Shown: piece by piece, positions 35,913-44,550 of the stretch
Numbering within the stretch: position 1 is the stretch's first letter
How the letters are laid out: each line of letters starts with the position of its first letter
DNA from: Pseudogemmobacter bohemicus
GTDB lineage: Bacteria; Pseudomonadota; Alphaproteobacteria; Rhodobacterales; Rhodobacteraceae
DNA length: 64,000 nt
Assembly (NCBI RefSeq): GCF_003290025.1
Contig: NZ_QNHG01000001.1
Span: forward strand, 1,449,319-1,513,318
Direction of reading: 5' to 3'
Notes under the pieces: model-generated
Databases searched by the model: none
Seen by the model: only the letters and a program-made list of their open reading frames with translations
Told to the model about the DNA's origin: nothing
Translations under genes and position numbers: made by a program

Positions 35913-36358
35913 AGCTCGGCGTCTTCCTGTTTGATGGTCAGGCTGATCGCGCTTGAGACCTCGGACTTATCGGCCAGGCCCAATTCACGGGCGATGATGT
36001 TCGCATTCAGCAGGTCCGCTGCGGCGCCCTCGAACTTCTGGGTGCGGATGATCTGCTCAACACGGGCGATGACGTCAGATAAATCTTCTCGCTTCGACCG
36101 CCATTCGGTCCAGGTTTGCAGTGTGATGTCGAGGAACACGCACAACCCGGTCGTGGTCATAGCCCGCATCTTCGGCAGGCTCATAATCTTCGGTTTCCCC
36201 CCGGCGGTGACGACCTTCCCCTCATGCAGCGGGTTGCGTTCGATCCACTCGAAGTATTCCAGGCAGGCATCCCATAGGTCGGACGCATGCTCGAACTTAG
36301 GGTTTGCGCCGTGTGAGGATCGGGCCTCCCAGAACTTGTTACCCTTGGGGGCGGCCAT
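35909..36358 (-). CDS. Terminase small subunit
   Basis: 149 residues, beginning [17 protein letters not shown]. Matches DNA-packaging small subunits of the P22 gp3-like type: [39 protein letters not shown] and the C-terminal [16 protein letters not shown]. It recognises the packaging site and loads the large subunit. Overlaps the large subunit start by four bases. Confidence 0.86.
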   Translation of the reverse strand: MAAPKGNKFWEARSSHGANPKFEHASDLWDACLEYFEWIERNPLHEGKVVTAGGKPKIMSLPKMRAMTTTGLCVFLDITLQTWTEWRSKREDLSDVIARVEQIIRTQKFEGAAADLLNANIIARELGLADKSEVSSAISLTIKQEDAEL

Positions 36359-36543
36359 GGCAGCCTCCTGTGATTATTCCCGCCGTTCCCCGATTGCCCG
36401 CATTCGCGACCTTTCGGCCCGGCCTGCGCGGGGTGACGGCGTTAGCCGCATCGGGGATGTGTCGGCTGGCGGGTGGAGCCGCTTGCGGTGCGGGCCGGCG
36501 GAAAGAAATATGCAGTTTTTTCGTATCAACCCCGTATTTCCGG

Positions 36544-36572
36544 TTGACCGATGTGCAGTTTCCGCATATAAA
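36544..36572 (+). promoter_or_regulatory. Sigma-70 promoter of the micropeptide/XRE unit
   Basis: TTGACC, exactly 17 bases, TATAAA: the best consensus promoter seen in the window. A sequence TGCAGTTT...CG(T/C)AT occurs at 36511 and again inside the spacer (36554), as expected for a repressor that blocks this promoter. Confidence 0.75.
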
Positions 36573-36626
36573 GAGGGTGTGCAGAAGGGAAGGACAACCC
36601 AACCCGAAGCACAGAAGGAGAAGATG

Positions 36627-36713
36627 ATGGACTACGAAACCATCTCCCTGATCCTTCAAGCCGGGCAGCTGGCGGTAGGAATTGCCGCTCTCATCGCCGT
36701 GCTGACCCGGTAA
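36627..36713 (+). CDS. 28-residue membrane micropeptide, copy A
   Basis: MDYETISLILQAGQLAVG is the N-terminal part; one transmembrane helix and a terminal Arg. AGGAG lies six bases before the second of two adjacent ATGs (36624 and 36627), so the second is preferred. It is paralogous to the peptide at 37044 (both have a short polar N-terminus, then ETISLIL or ETITLAL). Confidence 0.6.
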   Translation: MDYETISLILQAGQLAVGIAALIAVLTR

Positions 36714-36783
36714 GAAGGATGGTCGGGGGGTCGAAAGGCTCCCCGGCTATCCCCGAAGATAGCAACTGAAAGGCCCCGGATCA

Positions 36784-37047
36784 ATGACAAGGGAAGAGTT
36801 TATCGAAGCCCGCAAGGCAATGAACATGACCCAGACCGATGTGGCGGATCAGATGGGGATGTCTCTCCGACAGATCCAGAGCATCGAGAAGGGCGAGGCT
36901 GAGCTGCGCCGTGTCCATATCCTTGCCATGGAGCGGATCAGCCTGGCCTATGCCGCCGCCTCAGGGGAGTGGCAGATAGCTTTGCCACCAGTGCGCCGGG
37001 ACGCCATGGATGTTGTTGCCCTCTTTCGCGGAAAGGAGCCCGTATGA
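36784..37047 (+). CDS. XRE-family helix-turn-helix regulator
   Basis: 87 residues. HTH covers residues 5-45: FIEARKAMNMTQTDVADQMG followed by MSLRQIQSIEKGEAEL. Likely the local repressor of the strong promoter upstream. Its stop overlaps the start of the second micropeptide (ATGA). Confidence 0.85.
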   Translation: MTREEFIEARKAMNMTQTDVADQMGMSLRQIQSIEKGEAELRRVHILAMERISLAYAAASGEWQIALPPVRRDAMDVVALFRGKEPV

Positions 37048-37133
37048 CGACTGTCGAAACGATCACCCTTGCCCTGGGGTTTGCCAATCTGGGCGTGCTG
37101 CTTTGGCTTGTGGTGCTGCTTAAGCGCCGGTGA
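37044..37133 (+). CDS. 29-residue membrane micropeptide, copy B
   Basis: MTTVETITLALGFANLGVLL, then a hydrophobic end closed by KRR. It is coupled to the XRE gene by an ATGA overlap. The hydrophobic helix plus basic end is the shape of small membrane-active peptides, for example type I toxins. A large RNA hairpin follows immediately. Confidence 0.55.
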   Translation: MTTVETITLALGFANLGVLLWLVVLLKRR

Positions 37134-37137
37134 ACTG

Positions 37138-37217
37138 CTGGCCTCCGGTGAAAGCCGGGGGCCAGTAAAGCAAACGCCCGGCAGGGGGTTATCCCTCCGG
37201 GCGCATACCATTGCTTT
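37138..37217 (+). other. Two consecutive hairpins downstream of micropeptide B
   Basis: Hairpin 1 at 37138-37165 pairs CTGGCC with GGCCAG around a CCGG/CCGG stem. Hairpin 2 at 37167-37217 pairs AAAGCAA with TTGCTTT and CGCCCGG with CCGGGCG. They could be terminators or a structured RNA. Confidence 0.5.
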
Positions 37218-37248
37218 CGCAAGATACTAAAACGTTCCCGCGAATCAG

Positions 37249-37377
37249 TCAACGCCTTTCCGAATCACTGATTCTCTCCAGTGCCAGCACCGCATTGCGC
37301 CCATTTGCCGTGGGCTTGCCCTGATGCCAGAGGGCCGCGCCAAAGCCGTCAATGGCCGAACGCAGGGCCATCTGCAT
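37249..37377 (-). CDS. Possible small protein, start unclear
   Basis: The minus frame ending at the TGA 37251-37249 reads as a natural protein: MQMALRSAIDGFGAALWHQG and then NGRNAVLALERISDSERR. The same frame continues upstream with protein-like sequence (TGEAYWAQQIAAVPVP, GQPAERDQAAK) for another ~40 codons without ATG, GTG or TTG except the two Val codons in VPVP. The 5' end may be damaged or use an unusual start. Confidence 0.35.
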   Translation of the reverse strand: MQMALRSAIDGFGAALWHQGKPTANGRNAVLALERISDSERR

Positions 37378-37521
37378 CTGCGGCACCGGCACGGCGGCAA
37401 TCTGCTGCGCCCAATATGCCTCGCCTGTCTTCGCCGCCTGATCCCGCTCGGCTGGCTGGCCTGTATCATGGGTCGCTATCAGCGCAGGGCTGGCCTGCCC
37501 GCACCGCAGGAGGGGAGTGAC

Positions 37522-37707
37522 ATGGGGAAGCGCCAGACATTCACCGAGGCCGAGGTTAGACGGTTTATCAAGGCTGGACGGGCGGAAGATCCGAAGGCCG
37601 TTGTAGAAATCGTCACCGAGAGAGGTACGGTTCGCTTCAGGCCTGAGGCCGAGTCGATCAAATCAACCGATGAAGTGGAGAACTGGTTCAGTGGTAGCGC
37701 GGGTTAA
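37522..37707 (+). CDS. Small hypothetical protein preceding the integrase
   Basis: 61 residues, MGKRQTFTEAEVRRFIKAGR at the start, with a helix followed by a short beta segment. AGGAGGGGA precedes the ATG. Small proteins of this type often sit directly before phage integrases in alphaproteobacteria, and could be excisionase-like. It overlaps the integrase start by 17 bases. Confidence 0.65.
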   Translation: MGKRQTFTEAEVRRFIKAGRAEDPKAVVEIVTERGTVRFRPEAESIKSTDEVENWFSGSAG

Positions 37708-38797
37708 ACTCACCGGGATCAACCGCGTTAAGAAGAAGCTGGCTGATGGGTCTGAGGTAAGCATCCATTACGCATGGCGGGGAAAGGGCGCCCCGAGCTT
37801 CTGGCGCTCAGACAGCGGCGTCCGGATAGGATCGCCAGAATACATCGCCGCTCTTGCTGCTGCTGCGCCGAAAGCCGCCGCAGCTAAGGGGAAATTCAGG
37901 GAGATCATTCTGGCCTTTTTGGGCAGCCAGGAGTTTGGCGCTCTGGCCGAGAGAACCCAGAAAGATTTCAGGAACTCCGTATATCATCCGAAAAACGGTA
38001 TCGAGGCGAAATTCGGGGCAGCCCCAACCCGCGCCTTTGAAGATCCCCGCATCCGAAAACAGGCCCTGGAATGGCGCGATGAGATCGGCGGAAAGGTCGG
38101 AGATGACCGAATAAGGCACCTTCAGCGCATCGTCGGCTTCGGGTTGGATCGGGCCATGCTGATGCACCATCACCTGCAAAAGGTCAGATCAGTCTACAAA
38201 TCGAATCGCGCGGATATCTTCTGGATGCCCGAGGAAATCGAGGCATTTGAAAAGCTCTCGCCGGCTCATGTCTCGCGCATTGTGATTGCCGCTACCGAAA
38301 CCGGACTACGCCCCGGCGACCTCCTGCTCCTCTCTCGCCAGCATATACACCCCACCCCTACAGGGCGGCGTATTGTGCTGTGGACCAGGAAGGGCCAGCG
38401 CAAGCGCAGGGTGGCATCGATCCCCCTCACCGCCAGAATGGCCGCTATGATCGATAAGCTCCCACCGGGGCAGGACAGGATCATCATTACTAAGGGCGGA
38501 CAGCCCTATACCCATGAGAACTATCTGGGCGATGCCGTCAGCGAATGGCGGGACAAAATGGGCCTTAGAAAAGACTTGCGCCTTTACGATGCCAGAGGGA
38601 CCGCCGCGACAAGGCTCTTGGAAGCGGGTGCGGATTTGAAGGAAATCGCAACCCACATGGGTTGGTCCATCAAACACGCTGCGGAGGTGATCGAGCGCTA
38701 CGTCGCGCTTTCGCCGAACATGACTGACGGGATCGCTCAAAAGCTTCGCGAGGCCGAAGCGCGAACGAAAATGCAAACCAAGGTGCAAACCGTATAG
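37691..38797 (+). CDS. Phage-type tyrosine integrase
   Basis: 368 residues from GTG 37691 (VVARVKLTGINRVKKKL), with GGAG ten bases upstream; an ATG at 37670 has no ribosome site. N-terminal arm and core-binding region, catalytic domain from about 185: Arg in AATETGLRPGDLLLL, Lys region RKGQRKRRVASIPL, LRLYDARGTAATRLLEAG (Tyr in place of the first His of HxxR), MGWSIKHAAEVIERYV with Trp in place of the second His and the nucleophilic Tyr. Such substitutions are known in this integrase group, so activity is possible. The gene ends 20 bases before the 3' end of tRNA-Pro, the likely original target. Confidence 0.88.
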   Translation: MVARVKLTGINRVKKKLADGSEVSIHYAWRGKGAPSFWRSDSGVRIGSPEYIAALAAAAPKAAAAKGKFREIILAFLGSQEFGALAERTQKDFRNSVYHPKNGIEAKFGAAPTRAFEDPRIRKQALEWRDEIGGKVGDDRIRHLQRIVGFGLDRAMLMHHHLQKVRSVYKSNRADIFWMPEEIEAFEKLSPAHVSRIVIAATETGLRPGDLLLLSRQHIHPTPTGRRIVLWTRKGQRKRRVASIPLTARMAAMIDKLPPGQDRIIITKGGQPYTHENYLGDAVSEWRDKMGLRKDLRLYDARGTAATRLLEAGADLKEIATHMGWSIKHAAEVIERYVALSPNMTDGIAQKLREAEARTKMQTKVQTV

Positions 38798-38817
38798 GCT
38801 TGTATGGTGCTAAGTGC

Positions 38818-38894
38818 TGGTCGGGGCGGAGAGATTCGAACTCCCGACCTACGGTACCCAAAACCGTCGCGCTACCAGACTGCGCTACGCCCCG
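38818..38894 (-). tRNA. tRNA-Pro (anticodon TGG)
   Basis: 77 bases including an encoded CCA. Acceptor stem CGGGGCG/CGCCCCG, D arm GCGCAGTCTGGTAGCGC, anticodon stem ACGGT/ACCGT with loop TTTGGGT (anticodon TGG), T arm with GTTCGAATC. Its 3' end faces the phage-derived island, the usual geometry of integration into a tRNA gene; the gene is intact. Confidence 0.96.
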
Positions 38895-39028
38895 AACTCG
38901 CTGTCAGATAGCGGTTTCGTGGCGGGAGGGAAAGCCCCTGTTGCGAGAAAAACCGAATGCGATGGCGGCGGCAGAGGCAGCTTGTGGCACGGAAAGCTGC
39001 ACCGTCTGCCCCTTGCGGTAAAGATCCG

Positions 39029-39523
39029 TTACGGGCAGGGCCAGGCGGCGGCGGTGATCAGCGGATGGCGCATCTCGCTGCCCGGTGTGATGCCGGCCTT
39101 CCGCGCCAGGCCGCCATTGATTTCAAGCACATAGAGAACGCCATCCCCGCCCGGGATCGGCGTCTCATCGCCGGGGACAGCGTTTTCATGCACCACCGTC
39201 ACCCGCCCCTGCGCATCGGCAAAGATGATATCCAGCGGGATCAGCGTGTTCTTCATCCAGAATTCCGCCCTGCGGGGGCTATCATAGACGAAAAGCATGC
39301 CGGCATCAGGCGCGAGCGTCTCGCGATACATCAGCCCCCGGGCGCGGCTGGCGGCGGTATCGGCGATCTCGACAACAAAACTCTGCCGCTCTGCCCCCTG
39401 CCCCGCAACTGCGGCCGGGCGCAGGTCAATGCGCGACATCGCGCATCCCTGTGCGGCTTCGGCCGCGCCGGAAAGGCTATGAGTCCCGATCGGAATCCCG
39501 GTCGGAAACACTGTCAAAATCAT
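39029..39523 (-). CDS. DUF192 family secreted protein
   Basis: About 164 residues. N-terminal hydrophobic segment, then the DUF192 domain: RARGLMYRETLAPDAGMLFV, AEFWMKNTLIPLDIIFADA and YVLEINGGLARKAGI. Found alone in most alphaproteobacteria, role unknown, exported. The start is uncertain: ATG 39523 is the first in a plausible place, but sequence upstream in frame (RLAAAFCLS) would complete a better signal peptide. Confidence 0.82.
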   Translation of the reverse strand: MILTVFPTGIPIGTHSLSGAAEAAQGCAMSRIDLRPAAVAGQGAERQSFVVEIADTAASRARGLMYRETLAPDAGMLFVYDSPRRAEFWMKNTLIPLDIIFADAQGRVTVVHENAVPGDETPIPGGDGVLYVLEINGGLARKAGITPGSEMRHPLITAAAWPCP

Positions 39524-39681
39524 GGAAAGGCAGAAAGCCGCAGCAAGCCTGACCGGGCGTTTCCCGCGGCCTTTGCCGCCGGTCCCCGGGGGGTCAGCCT
39601 GCCCGTATGATGGCCCGATTCCCGGCCCCGTCGCGGGCAGGGCCGGATGGCAGGGCGGCAGCACTGCCGCCGCCCGCGCCG

Positions 39682-40227
39682 TCATTCGGTTTCGCCCTGT
39701 GGGGCGAGGATTGCACGTTCCCAACTCAGCACCTGCACTGCCATTCTGCCGCGCCGGCCCTCGATCACCTTGAGTGCCACCGCCTCGCCGGACATCAGAT
39801 CCGCAAAGCCCGAGACCCGCAAGACCTCGATATGAACGAATATATCCTCCGACCGCCCGAAGGCGTTGGCGAAGCCAAATCCCTTGGCTTTGTCGAACCA
39901 CTTCACCCGTGCGGGTTCCATCGGCAAAGCGGAAAGATCCGCCGCCGACAGCTCACCCGCAAGTTCCCCCAACGGCACAACAGGCCCGTCCGGAGGTTCA
40001 ATCGCAAGAACTTCAACCGCTTGCACACCGCGTGGTGTAGTCTGGATCCGAACTGTGACTCCTGCCCCATCCGCGACTGAACTCTGCCCAAAGTTGCGCA
40101 GAACATTCGCGTGCAACAGGATATCGGCATTGGATGTATCGCTGACGATGAAGCCAAAGCCTTTAGCCGGATCAAACCACTTCACCCGGCCCTGCAACAC
40201 TTGCATGGCCTTATCTTCTTCAGTCAT
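39682..40227 (-). CDS. Protein with two cold-shock domains
   Basis: 181 residues. Two CspA-type OB folds: residues 8-72 (GRVKWFDPAKGFGFIVSD) and 102-170 (ARVKWFDKAKGFGFANAF), joined by a linker. Each has the KGFGF RNP1 motif, while the second half-motif is degenerate. Nucleic-acid chaperone by family. The double form, followed by DUF192 and tRNA-Pro, is common in Rhodobacterales. ATG 40206 is an alternative start. Confidence 0.9.
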   Translation of the reverse strand: MTEEDKAMQVLQGRVKWFDPAKGFGFIVSDTSNADILLHANVLRNFGQSSVADGAGVTVRIQTTPRGVQAVEVLAIEPPDGPVVPLGELAGELSAADLSALPMEPARVKWFDKAKGFGFANAFGRSEDIFVHIEVLRVSGFADLMSGEAVALKVIEGRRGRMAVQVLSWERAILAPQGETE

Positions 40228-40340
40228 AACAAGGACTATCTCCCCAGATTAAGCCCTGAGCGGTTGATGAAGGCTTAAACACGCCTGATCAAGAGGAAAT
40301 CGTATAATCAGGCAGAATTGTTTACCTTTTGCCGTGATTA

Positions 40341-40979
40341 TCAGGGGTTGAGCCGCAGGACTGTCCACTCTCCGGTTGCGTTTTTCACCCGTTCCACGCC
40401 TTCGACATCGCCGCCGCCGATGCGGCTCCAGCGAAAGCGGTCATGCAGGCGAAAGGCACCATCGGCCCAGAACTCGATTTCGACGGGGGCAATGCGAAAG
40501 CCGCCCCAGAAGGGCGGCCGCGCCGGAATCGGCCCCTTTGTCACCGTGACTTTTGCGACCTCGGCCATCAGCGCCTCACGCGAGGACAAGGGCTGCGACT
40601 GCCGGCTCGCCCAGGCACCAAGCCGGCTGGTGAGGCTGCGCGAGCGGTAATACTCGTCGGCCACCTGGCCTTCCTCACGGGTGACGGTGCCGCGCACCCG
40701 GATCTGCCGGCGAAGGCTTTTCCAGTGCATGACGAAAGCCGCCTTGCCCGAAGCCGCGATCTCCTGCCCCTTCACCGAGGTATAATTTGTATAGAAGACA
40801 AAGGATTCCGCCGCGATCTCTTTCAGCAGAACCATCCGGACATCCGGCAGGCCTGTCTCGTCGACTGTTGCCAGCGCAATGGCATTGGGATCGTTCGGCT
40901 CGACCGCCGCCGCCTCTTCCAGCCAGCTGCGCGCGATTGCGAAAGGGTCGTCGCCTTTGAAAATTCCGGTCCGTTCCAT
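40341..40979 (-). CDS. pdxH: Pyridoxine/pyridoxamine 5'-phosphate oxidase
   Basis: FMN enzyme producing pyridoxal 5'-phosphate, 212 residues from ATG 40979 ([13 protein letters not shown]); AGGAG lies nine bases upstream. Signature pieces: [35 protein letters not shown], and the C-terminal [11 protein letters not shown] and EWTVLRLNP. Divergent from fabI. The frame continues to 41066, but without a ribosome site. Confidence 0.94.
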   Translation of the reverse strand: MERTGIFKGDDPFAIARSWLEEAAAVEPNDPNAIALATVDETGLPDVRMVLLKEIAAESFVFYTNYTSVKGQEIAASGKAAFVMHWKSLRRQIRVRGTVTREEGQVADEYYRSRSLTSRLGAWASRQSQPLSSREALMAEVAKVTVTKGPIPARPPFWGGFRIAPVEIEFWADGAFRLHDRFRWSRIGGGDVEGVERVKNATGEWTVLRLNP

Positions 40980-41093
40980 GGATGCCGCTCCTCTCCTTAC
41001 GTCAACGGTAACGGTCTCCCGCCCTTGCGGCAGGCTGCCTTTCCGCCTAAACGTCAACGCTATCAAACCGTAAAGGTGTGCGAGGGACCAGGA

Positions 41094-41927
41094 ATGTCAA
41101 CCGGACTGATGCCCGGATTAATGACCGGCAAACGCGGGCTGATCATGGGCCTTGCCAATGACAAATCGATTGCCTGGGGTGTGGCCCAGGCTCTGGCGGG
41201 TGCGGGGGCAGAGCTTGCCTTCTCCTACCAGGGTGAAGCGCTGAAAAAACGGGTTGAGCCACTGGCCTCCAGCCTGGGCAAGCCGCTTCTCTTCGAATGT
41301 GATGTGGCAAGCGAGGAATCGCTCGATGCTCTGTTCGAAGGGCTGAAAGAGGCCTGGGGCACGATTGATTTCGTGGTCCATGCCATCGGCTTTTCCGACA
41401 AGAACGAATTGCGCGGCCGCTATGCCGATACCAGCCGCGCCAATTTTCTGATGTCGATGGACATCTCGGTCTACAGCTTTACCGCTGTGGCCCGGCGCGC
41501 GGGCGCGCTGATGGGACCGGGCGGCGCGATGCTGACGCTCACCTATTACGGCGCCGAAAAGGTGATGCCGCATTACAATGTGATGGGCGTTGCCAAGGCC
41601 GCGCTTGAGGCATCAGTCAAGTATCTGGCCGAGGATTTCGGCCGCGACGGGATCCGCGTCAATGCGATCTCGGCCGGGCCGATCAAGACGCTGGCCGCCT
41701 CCGGCATCGGTGATTTCCGCTATATCCTGAAATGGAACGAGCTGAATTCGCCGCTGCGCCGCAATGTCACCCAGGAAGAGGTCGGGAAATCGGCGCTTTA
41801 CCTGTTGTCCGATCTCGGCTCGGGCACCACGGGTGAGAACCTGCATGTCGATTGCGGCTATCATGTCGTCGGCATGAAGGCGATCGACGCGCCCGATATC
41901 GACGTCGTGACCGGTAAGAAGGAATGA
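41094..41927 (+). CDS. fabI: Enoyl-ACP reductase (NADH)
   Basis: 277 residues. Last step of each fatty-acid elongation round. [20 protein letters not shown] is the FabI nucleotide motif; [31 protein letters not shown] with the catalytic Tyr and Lys, and [19 protein letters not shown] follow. The stop overlaps the LysE-type gene (ATGA). Confidence 0.96.
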   Translation: MSTGLMPGLMTGKRGLIMGLANDKSIAWGVAQALAGAGAELAFSYQGEALKKRVEPLASSLGKPLLFECDVASEESLDALFEGLKEAWGTIDFVVHAIGFSDKNELRGRYADTSRANFLMSMDISVYSFTAVARRAGALMGPGGAMLTLTYYGAEKVMPHYNVMGVAKAALEASVKYLAEDFGRDGIRVNAISAGPIKTLAASGIGDFRYILKWNELNSPLRRNVTQEEVGKSALYLLSDLGSGTTGENLHVDCGYHVVGMKAIDAPDIDVVTGKKE

Positions 41928-42538
41928 CCTTCGCGGCGTTCCTCGCTTTTGCGGGCCTGTCGCTTTTCGCAGCCGTCAGCCCCGGCCCGGCCGTGCTGAT
42001 GGCGGCCCGCACCGGTCTGACCGAGGGATTCCGTACCGGCATGATGTTGGCCATGGGCATTGGTGCCGGCGCCGTCTTCTGGGCGGCGGCGGCGATGTTC
42101 GGGCTGAACCTCGTCTTCGCAGTGGCACCCTGGGCGCTCTGGGTGCTCAAGATCGGTGGTGCCGCCTATCTGTTGTGGATGGCCTGGGGCCTCTGGCGCC
42201 ACGCCGCCGAGCCTTTCCAGACCGAGGACAGTCGCCCGCTGCCGCGCTCGGCCGGCTCTGCCTTCCGGCTGGGGCTTTTCACCCAGCTTGCCAATCCGAA
42301 ACCGGCGGTGATGTTTAGCGCGATTTTCCTCGGCACCGTGCCGCAAGGCACCGCGCCCTGGATCTATGCGGCATTGTTGGCGGTGGTCTTTCTGAACGAG
42401 ACCATCTGGAACACCATCGTGGCGCGGATCTTCTCGCTTGAGAAAACCCGCGCCGGCTATATCAGCCTGAAAACCGTGATCGACCGCGCTTTCGGCGGGA
42501 TGCTCGCGCTGCTCGGGATCAAAATCGCAGCTACCTGA
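41924..42538 (+). CDS. LysE-family exporter
   Basis: 204 residues with about six transmembrane helices. The N-terminus [19 protein letters not shown] is the LysE/RhtB signature (SPGP), and a second half has [14 protein letters not shown]. Exports amino acids or related solutes; the substrate is unknown. It starts inside the fabI stop and ends 10 bases before xpt, so the three are co-transcribed. Confidence 0.9.
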   Translation: MTFAAFLAFAGLSLFAAVSPGPAVLMAARTGLTEGFRTGMMLAMGIGAGAVFWAAAAMFGLNLVFAVAPWALWVLKIGGAAYLLWMAWGLWRHAAEPFQTEDSRPLPRSAGSAFRLGLFTQLANPKPAVMFSAIFLGTVPQGTAPWIYAALLAVVFLNETIWNTIVARIFSLEKTRAGYISLKTVIDRAFGGMLALLGIKIAAT

Positions 42539-42548
42539 AGGGACGCAA

Positions 42549-43058
42549 ATGGCCGCTGACCGCCTGCCGCACGAAAAGGGCTTCCATATCAGCTGGGACC
42601 AGATCCACCGCGATGCCAGGGCGCTGTCCTGGCGACTGGACGGCAAGGGACCGGGAGAAAGCGGCCAGTGGCGGGCGGTGGTGGCGATCACCCGGGGTGG
42701 GCTGGTGCCGGCCATGATCGTGGCGCGCGAGCTCGATATCCGGGTGATCGACACGATCAGCGTCAAAAGCTACAACCACCAGGCCCAGGCCTCTGCCGTG
42801 GTGACCAAATCCCCCCAGCCCGAGCTGATGGAAGACGGCGCCGGCATCCTGATCGTCGACGACCTTGTCGACAGCGGCAAGACGCTGGAACTGGTGCGCA
42901 AACTCTACCCGAAAGCGCATTTCGCCACGGTCTATGCCAAGCCGCATGGGAAACCCCAGGTCGATACCTATGTGACTGAGGTAAGCCAGGACACCTGGAT
43001 CTTCTTCCCCTGGGATATGGCGCTGCAATATGTGCAACCCTATCGCGGCACCGACTGA
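42549..43058 (+). CDS. gpt: Xanthine phosphoribosyltransferase
   Basis: 169 residues. Salvage of xanthine and guanine with PRPP. The PRPP-binding loop [20 protein letters not shown] and the N-terminal substrate region [19 protein letters not shown] define the Gpt/XPRT type. Third gene of the fabI unit, with a terminator following. Confidence 0.93.
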   Translation: MAADRLPHEKGFHISWDQIHRDARALSWRLDGKGPGESGQWRAVVAITRGGLVPAMIVARELDIRVIDTISVKSYNHQAQASAVVTKSPQPELMEDGAGILIVDDLVDSGKTLELVRKLYPKAHFATVYAKPHGKPQVDTYVTEVSQDTWIFFPWDMALQYVQPYRGTD

Positions 43059-43066
43059 CCGAAGGA

Positions 43067-43085
43067 AGGGGGCGTTCCGCCCCCT
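43067..43085 (+). terminator. Terminator after gpt
   Basis: AGGGGGCG-TTC-CGCCCCCT hairpin nine bases after the gpt stop; the T tract is weak (CTTG). Confidence 0.65.
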
Positions 43086-43117
43086 CTTGCGCCCTGTGGC
43101 GCAATTCACCCCCTGAG

Positions 43118-43224
43118 AGTATTTGGATCAAGAGGAAATCCGGACCTTCTATTCCTCTTGATCCAAATACTCCCGGGGGGAGGCCCGGAACGGGCCCCGG
43201 GGGGCAGGCAGCCCCCCGCTCCAC
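43118..43224. repeat. Intergenic palindromic repeat, copy 3 (20-base inverted repeat plus GC hairpin)
   Basis: A perfect 20-base inverted repeat (43118-43137 and 43152-43171; arm core ATTTGGATCAAGAGG, loop 14 bases), then CCCGGGGGG and GGGGGGCAGGCAGCCCCCC to 43223. The TTGATCCAAATACTCC block matches copy 1 near 2.3 kb. Confidence 0.85.
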
Positions 43225-43251
43225 ATCAGCCATCGGGCACAGGAGCCAGCC

Positions 43252-44445
43252 ATGTCTCTCCCTCTCAATCCCAATCTGGGCGCCACGGAATTGCCGCCGG
43301 TGATGGAGGCGCGGCGCTGGATCCAGGGCAAGATCTTCCCCGCCTACCGTCCGCTGATCAATGTCAGCCAGGCAGCGCCGCTTGAGATCCCGCCCCTTGG
43401 CCTGCGCGAGGCAATTGCCGAGGCTGCGCTGCATGATCCGGATGCGCATCTTTATGGGCCGGTGCTGGGCCTGACCACGCTCCGCGAGGAAATCGCCAGC
43501 CAGTTCTCGACGGCCTATGGCGGCTCTATCCGCGCCGCACAGGTGGCGATCACCCAAGGGTGCAACCAGGCCTTCTGTGCCACGCTGGCGGCGCTGGCCG
43601 GCCCCGGCGATGAGGTGATCCTGCCCGCGCCCTGGTATTTCAACCACAAAATGTGGCTCGATATGAGCGGCGTCACCACCCGCGTCCTGGAAACCGGCCC
43701 GACCCTGATCCCCGAGGTCGGGGCCGCCCGCGCGCTGATCGGGCCCAAAACCCGCGCCATCGTGCTGGTCACCCCGAACAATCCCGGCGGCATCGAATAT
43801 CCGGCAGCCACACTTGCCGCCTTCCGCGATCTGGCCCGCCGCCATGGCATCGCGCTGGTGATTGACGAGACCTATCGCGATTTCGACAGCCGCCATTCGC
43901 CGCAAACCGGCGGGCGTCCGCATGATCTGTTCCAGGATTCTGGCTGGGACGAGACGGTGATCCAGCTTTACAGCTTTTCAAAGGCTTACCGCATGACCGG
44001 CCACCGGGTCGGCGCGATCCTTGCCTCCACCGCGCTGCTGGCCGAGATCGAGAAGGTGCTCGACACCATCGCCATCTGCCCGAACCAGCTGGGCCAGATC
44101 GGCGCCCTTTGGGGGATGCGCAATCTCGGATCCTGGGTCGAGACTGAGCGCCAGGAGATCCTTAAGCGCCGCGAGGCCATAACCCTGGGCTTTGCAGCCC
44201 TGCCCGACTGGAGGCTGATGGGGTGCGGGGCCTATTTCGCCTGGGTCGAACACCCGTTCGGCCTCGCCTCGGATGCGCTGTGCAAAAGGCTGGTCGATGA
44301 TTGCGCCATCCTGATGCTGCCGGGCACCTTCTTCACGCCCGAAGGCTCCGACGCCGGCCGCCGCCAGATCCGCATTGCATTCGCCAATATCGACACCGAT
44401 GGGATCGCAGAGATGTTCAGCCGGCTGCGGGATTTCCGCCCCTGA
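43252..44445 (+). CDS. Class I/II PLP-dependent aminotransferase
   Basis: 397 residues. YGPVLGLTTLREEIASQFS and QGCNQAFCATLAAL (cofactor phosphate region), VLVTPNNPGGIEYP, ALVIDETYRDFD, and the PLP lysine in LYSFSKAYRMTGHRVGAI are all in place. It has the aspartate/aromatic aminotransferase fold; the substrate cannot be told, and it stands alone. Confidence 0.9.
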   Translation: MSLPLNPNLGATELPPVMEARRWIQGKIFPAYRPLINVSQAAPLEIPPLGLREAIAEAALHDPDAHLYGPVLGLTTLREEIASQFSTAYGGSIRAAQVAITQGCNQAFCATLAALAGPGDEVILPAPWYFNHKMWLDMSGVTTRVLETGPTLIPEVGAARALIGPKTRAIVLVTPNNPGGIEYPAATLAAFRDLARRHGIALVIDETYRDFDSRHSPQTGGRPHDLFQDSGWDETVIQLYSFSKAYRMTGHRVGAILASTALLAEIEKVLDTIAICPNQLGQIGALWGMRNLGSWVETERQEILKRREAITLGFAALPDWRLMGCGAYFAWVEHPFGLASDALCKRLVDDCAILMLPGTFFTPEGSDAGRRQIRIAFANIDTDGIAEMFSRLRDFRP

Positions 44446-44550
44446 GCGCCCCCGACACTGCCCCTCCCCGCGAAAGCGTGACACCCCTGCCCTTGCCCCA
44501 AATCCCGCTTGCCCTTAGACAGGCGCAAACGTCCTGACCGGAGCCGCGAC

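Larger units (their letters stand above)
24151..38797. mobile_element. Degraded prophage/phage-derived island next to tRNA-Pro
   Basis: The right end is clear: an integrase gene stops 20 bases from tRNA-Pro. Inside are terminase, tail-fibre, Bro-N, KilA-N, XRE, several ribbon-helix-helix proteins, higBA and small orphan genes, with mixed strands and shorter intergenic gaps than the flanks. Portal, protease, capsid, connector and nearly all tail genes are absent, and one internal deletion joined terminase to tape measure. Local base composition is less GC-rich (especially 29.4-31.8 kb) than the chromosome. The left limit is placed between metZ and the first small gene, but no attachment repeat was found. 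Confidence 0.8.

Noticed and set aside
24151-38797. Complete inducible prophage
   Set aside because: Capsid, portal and most tail genes are absent and the terminase is fused; at most a remnant or domesticated island.
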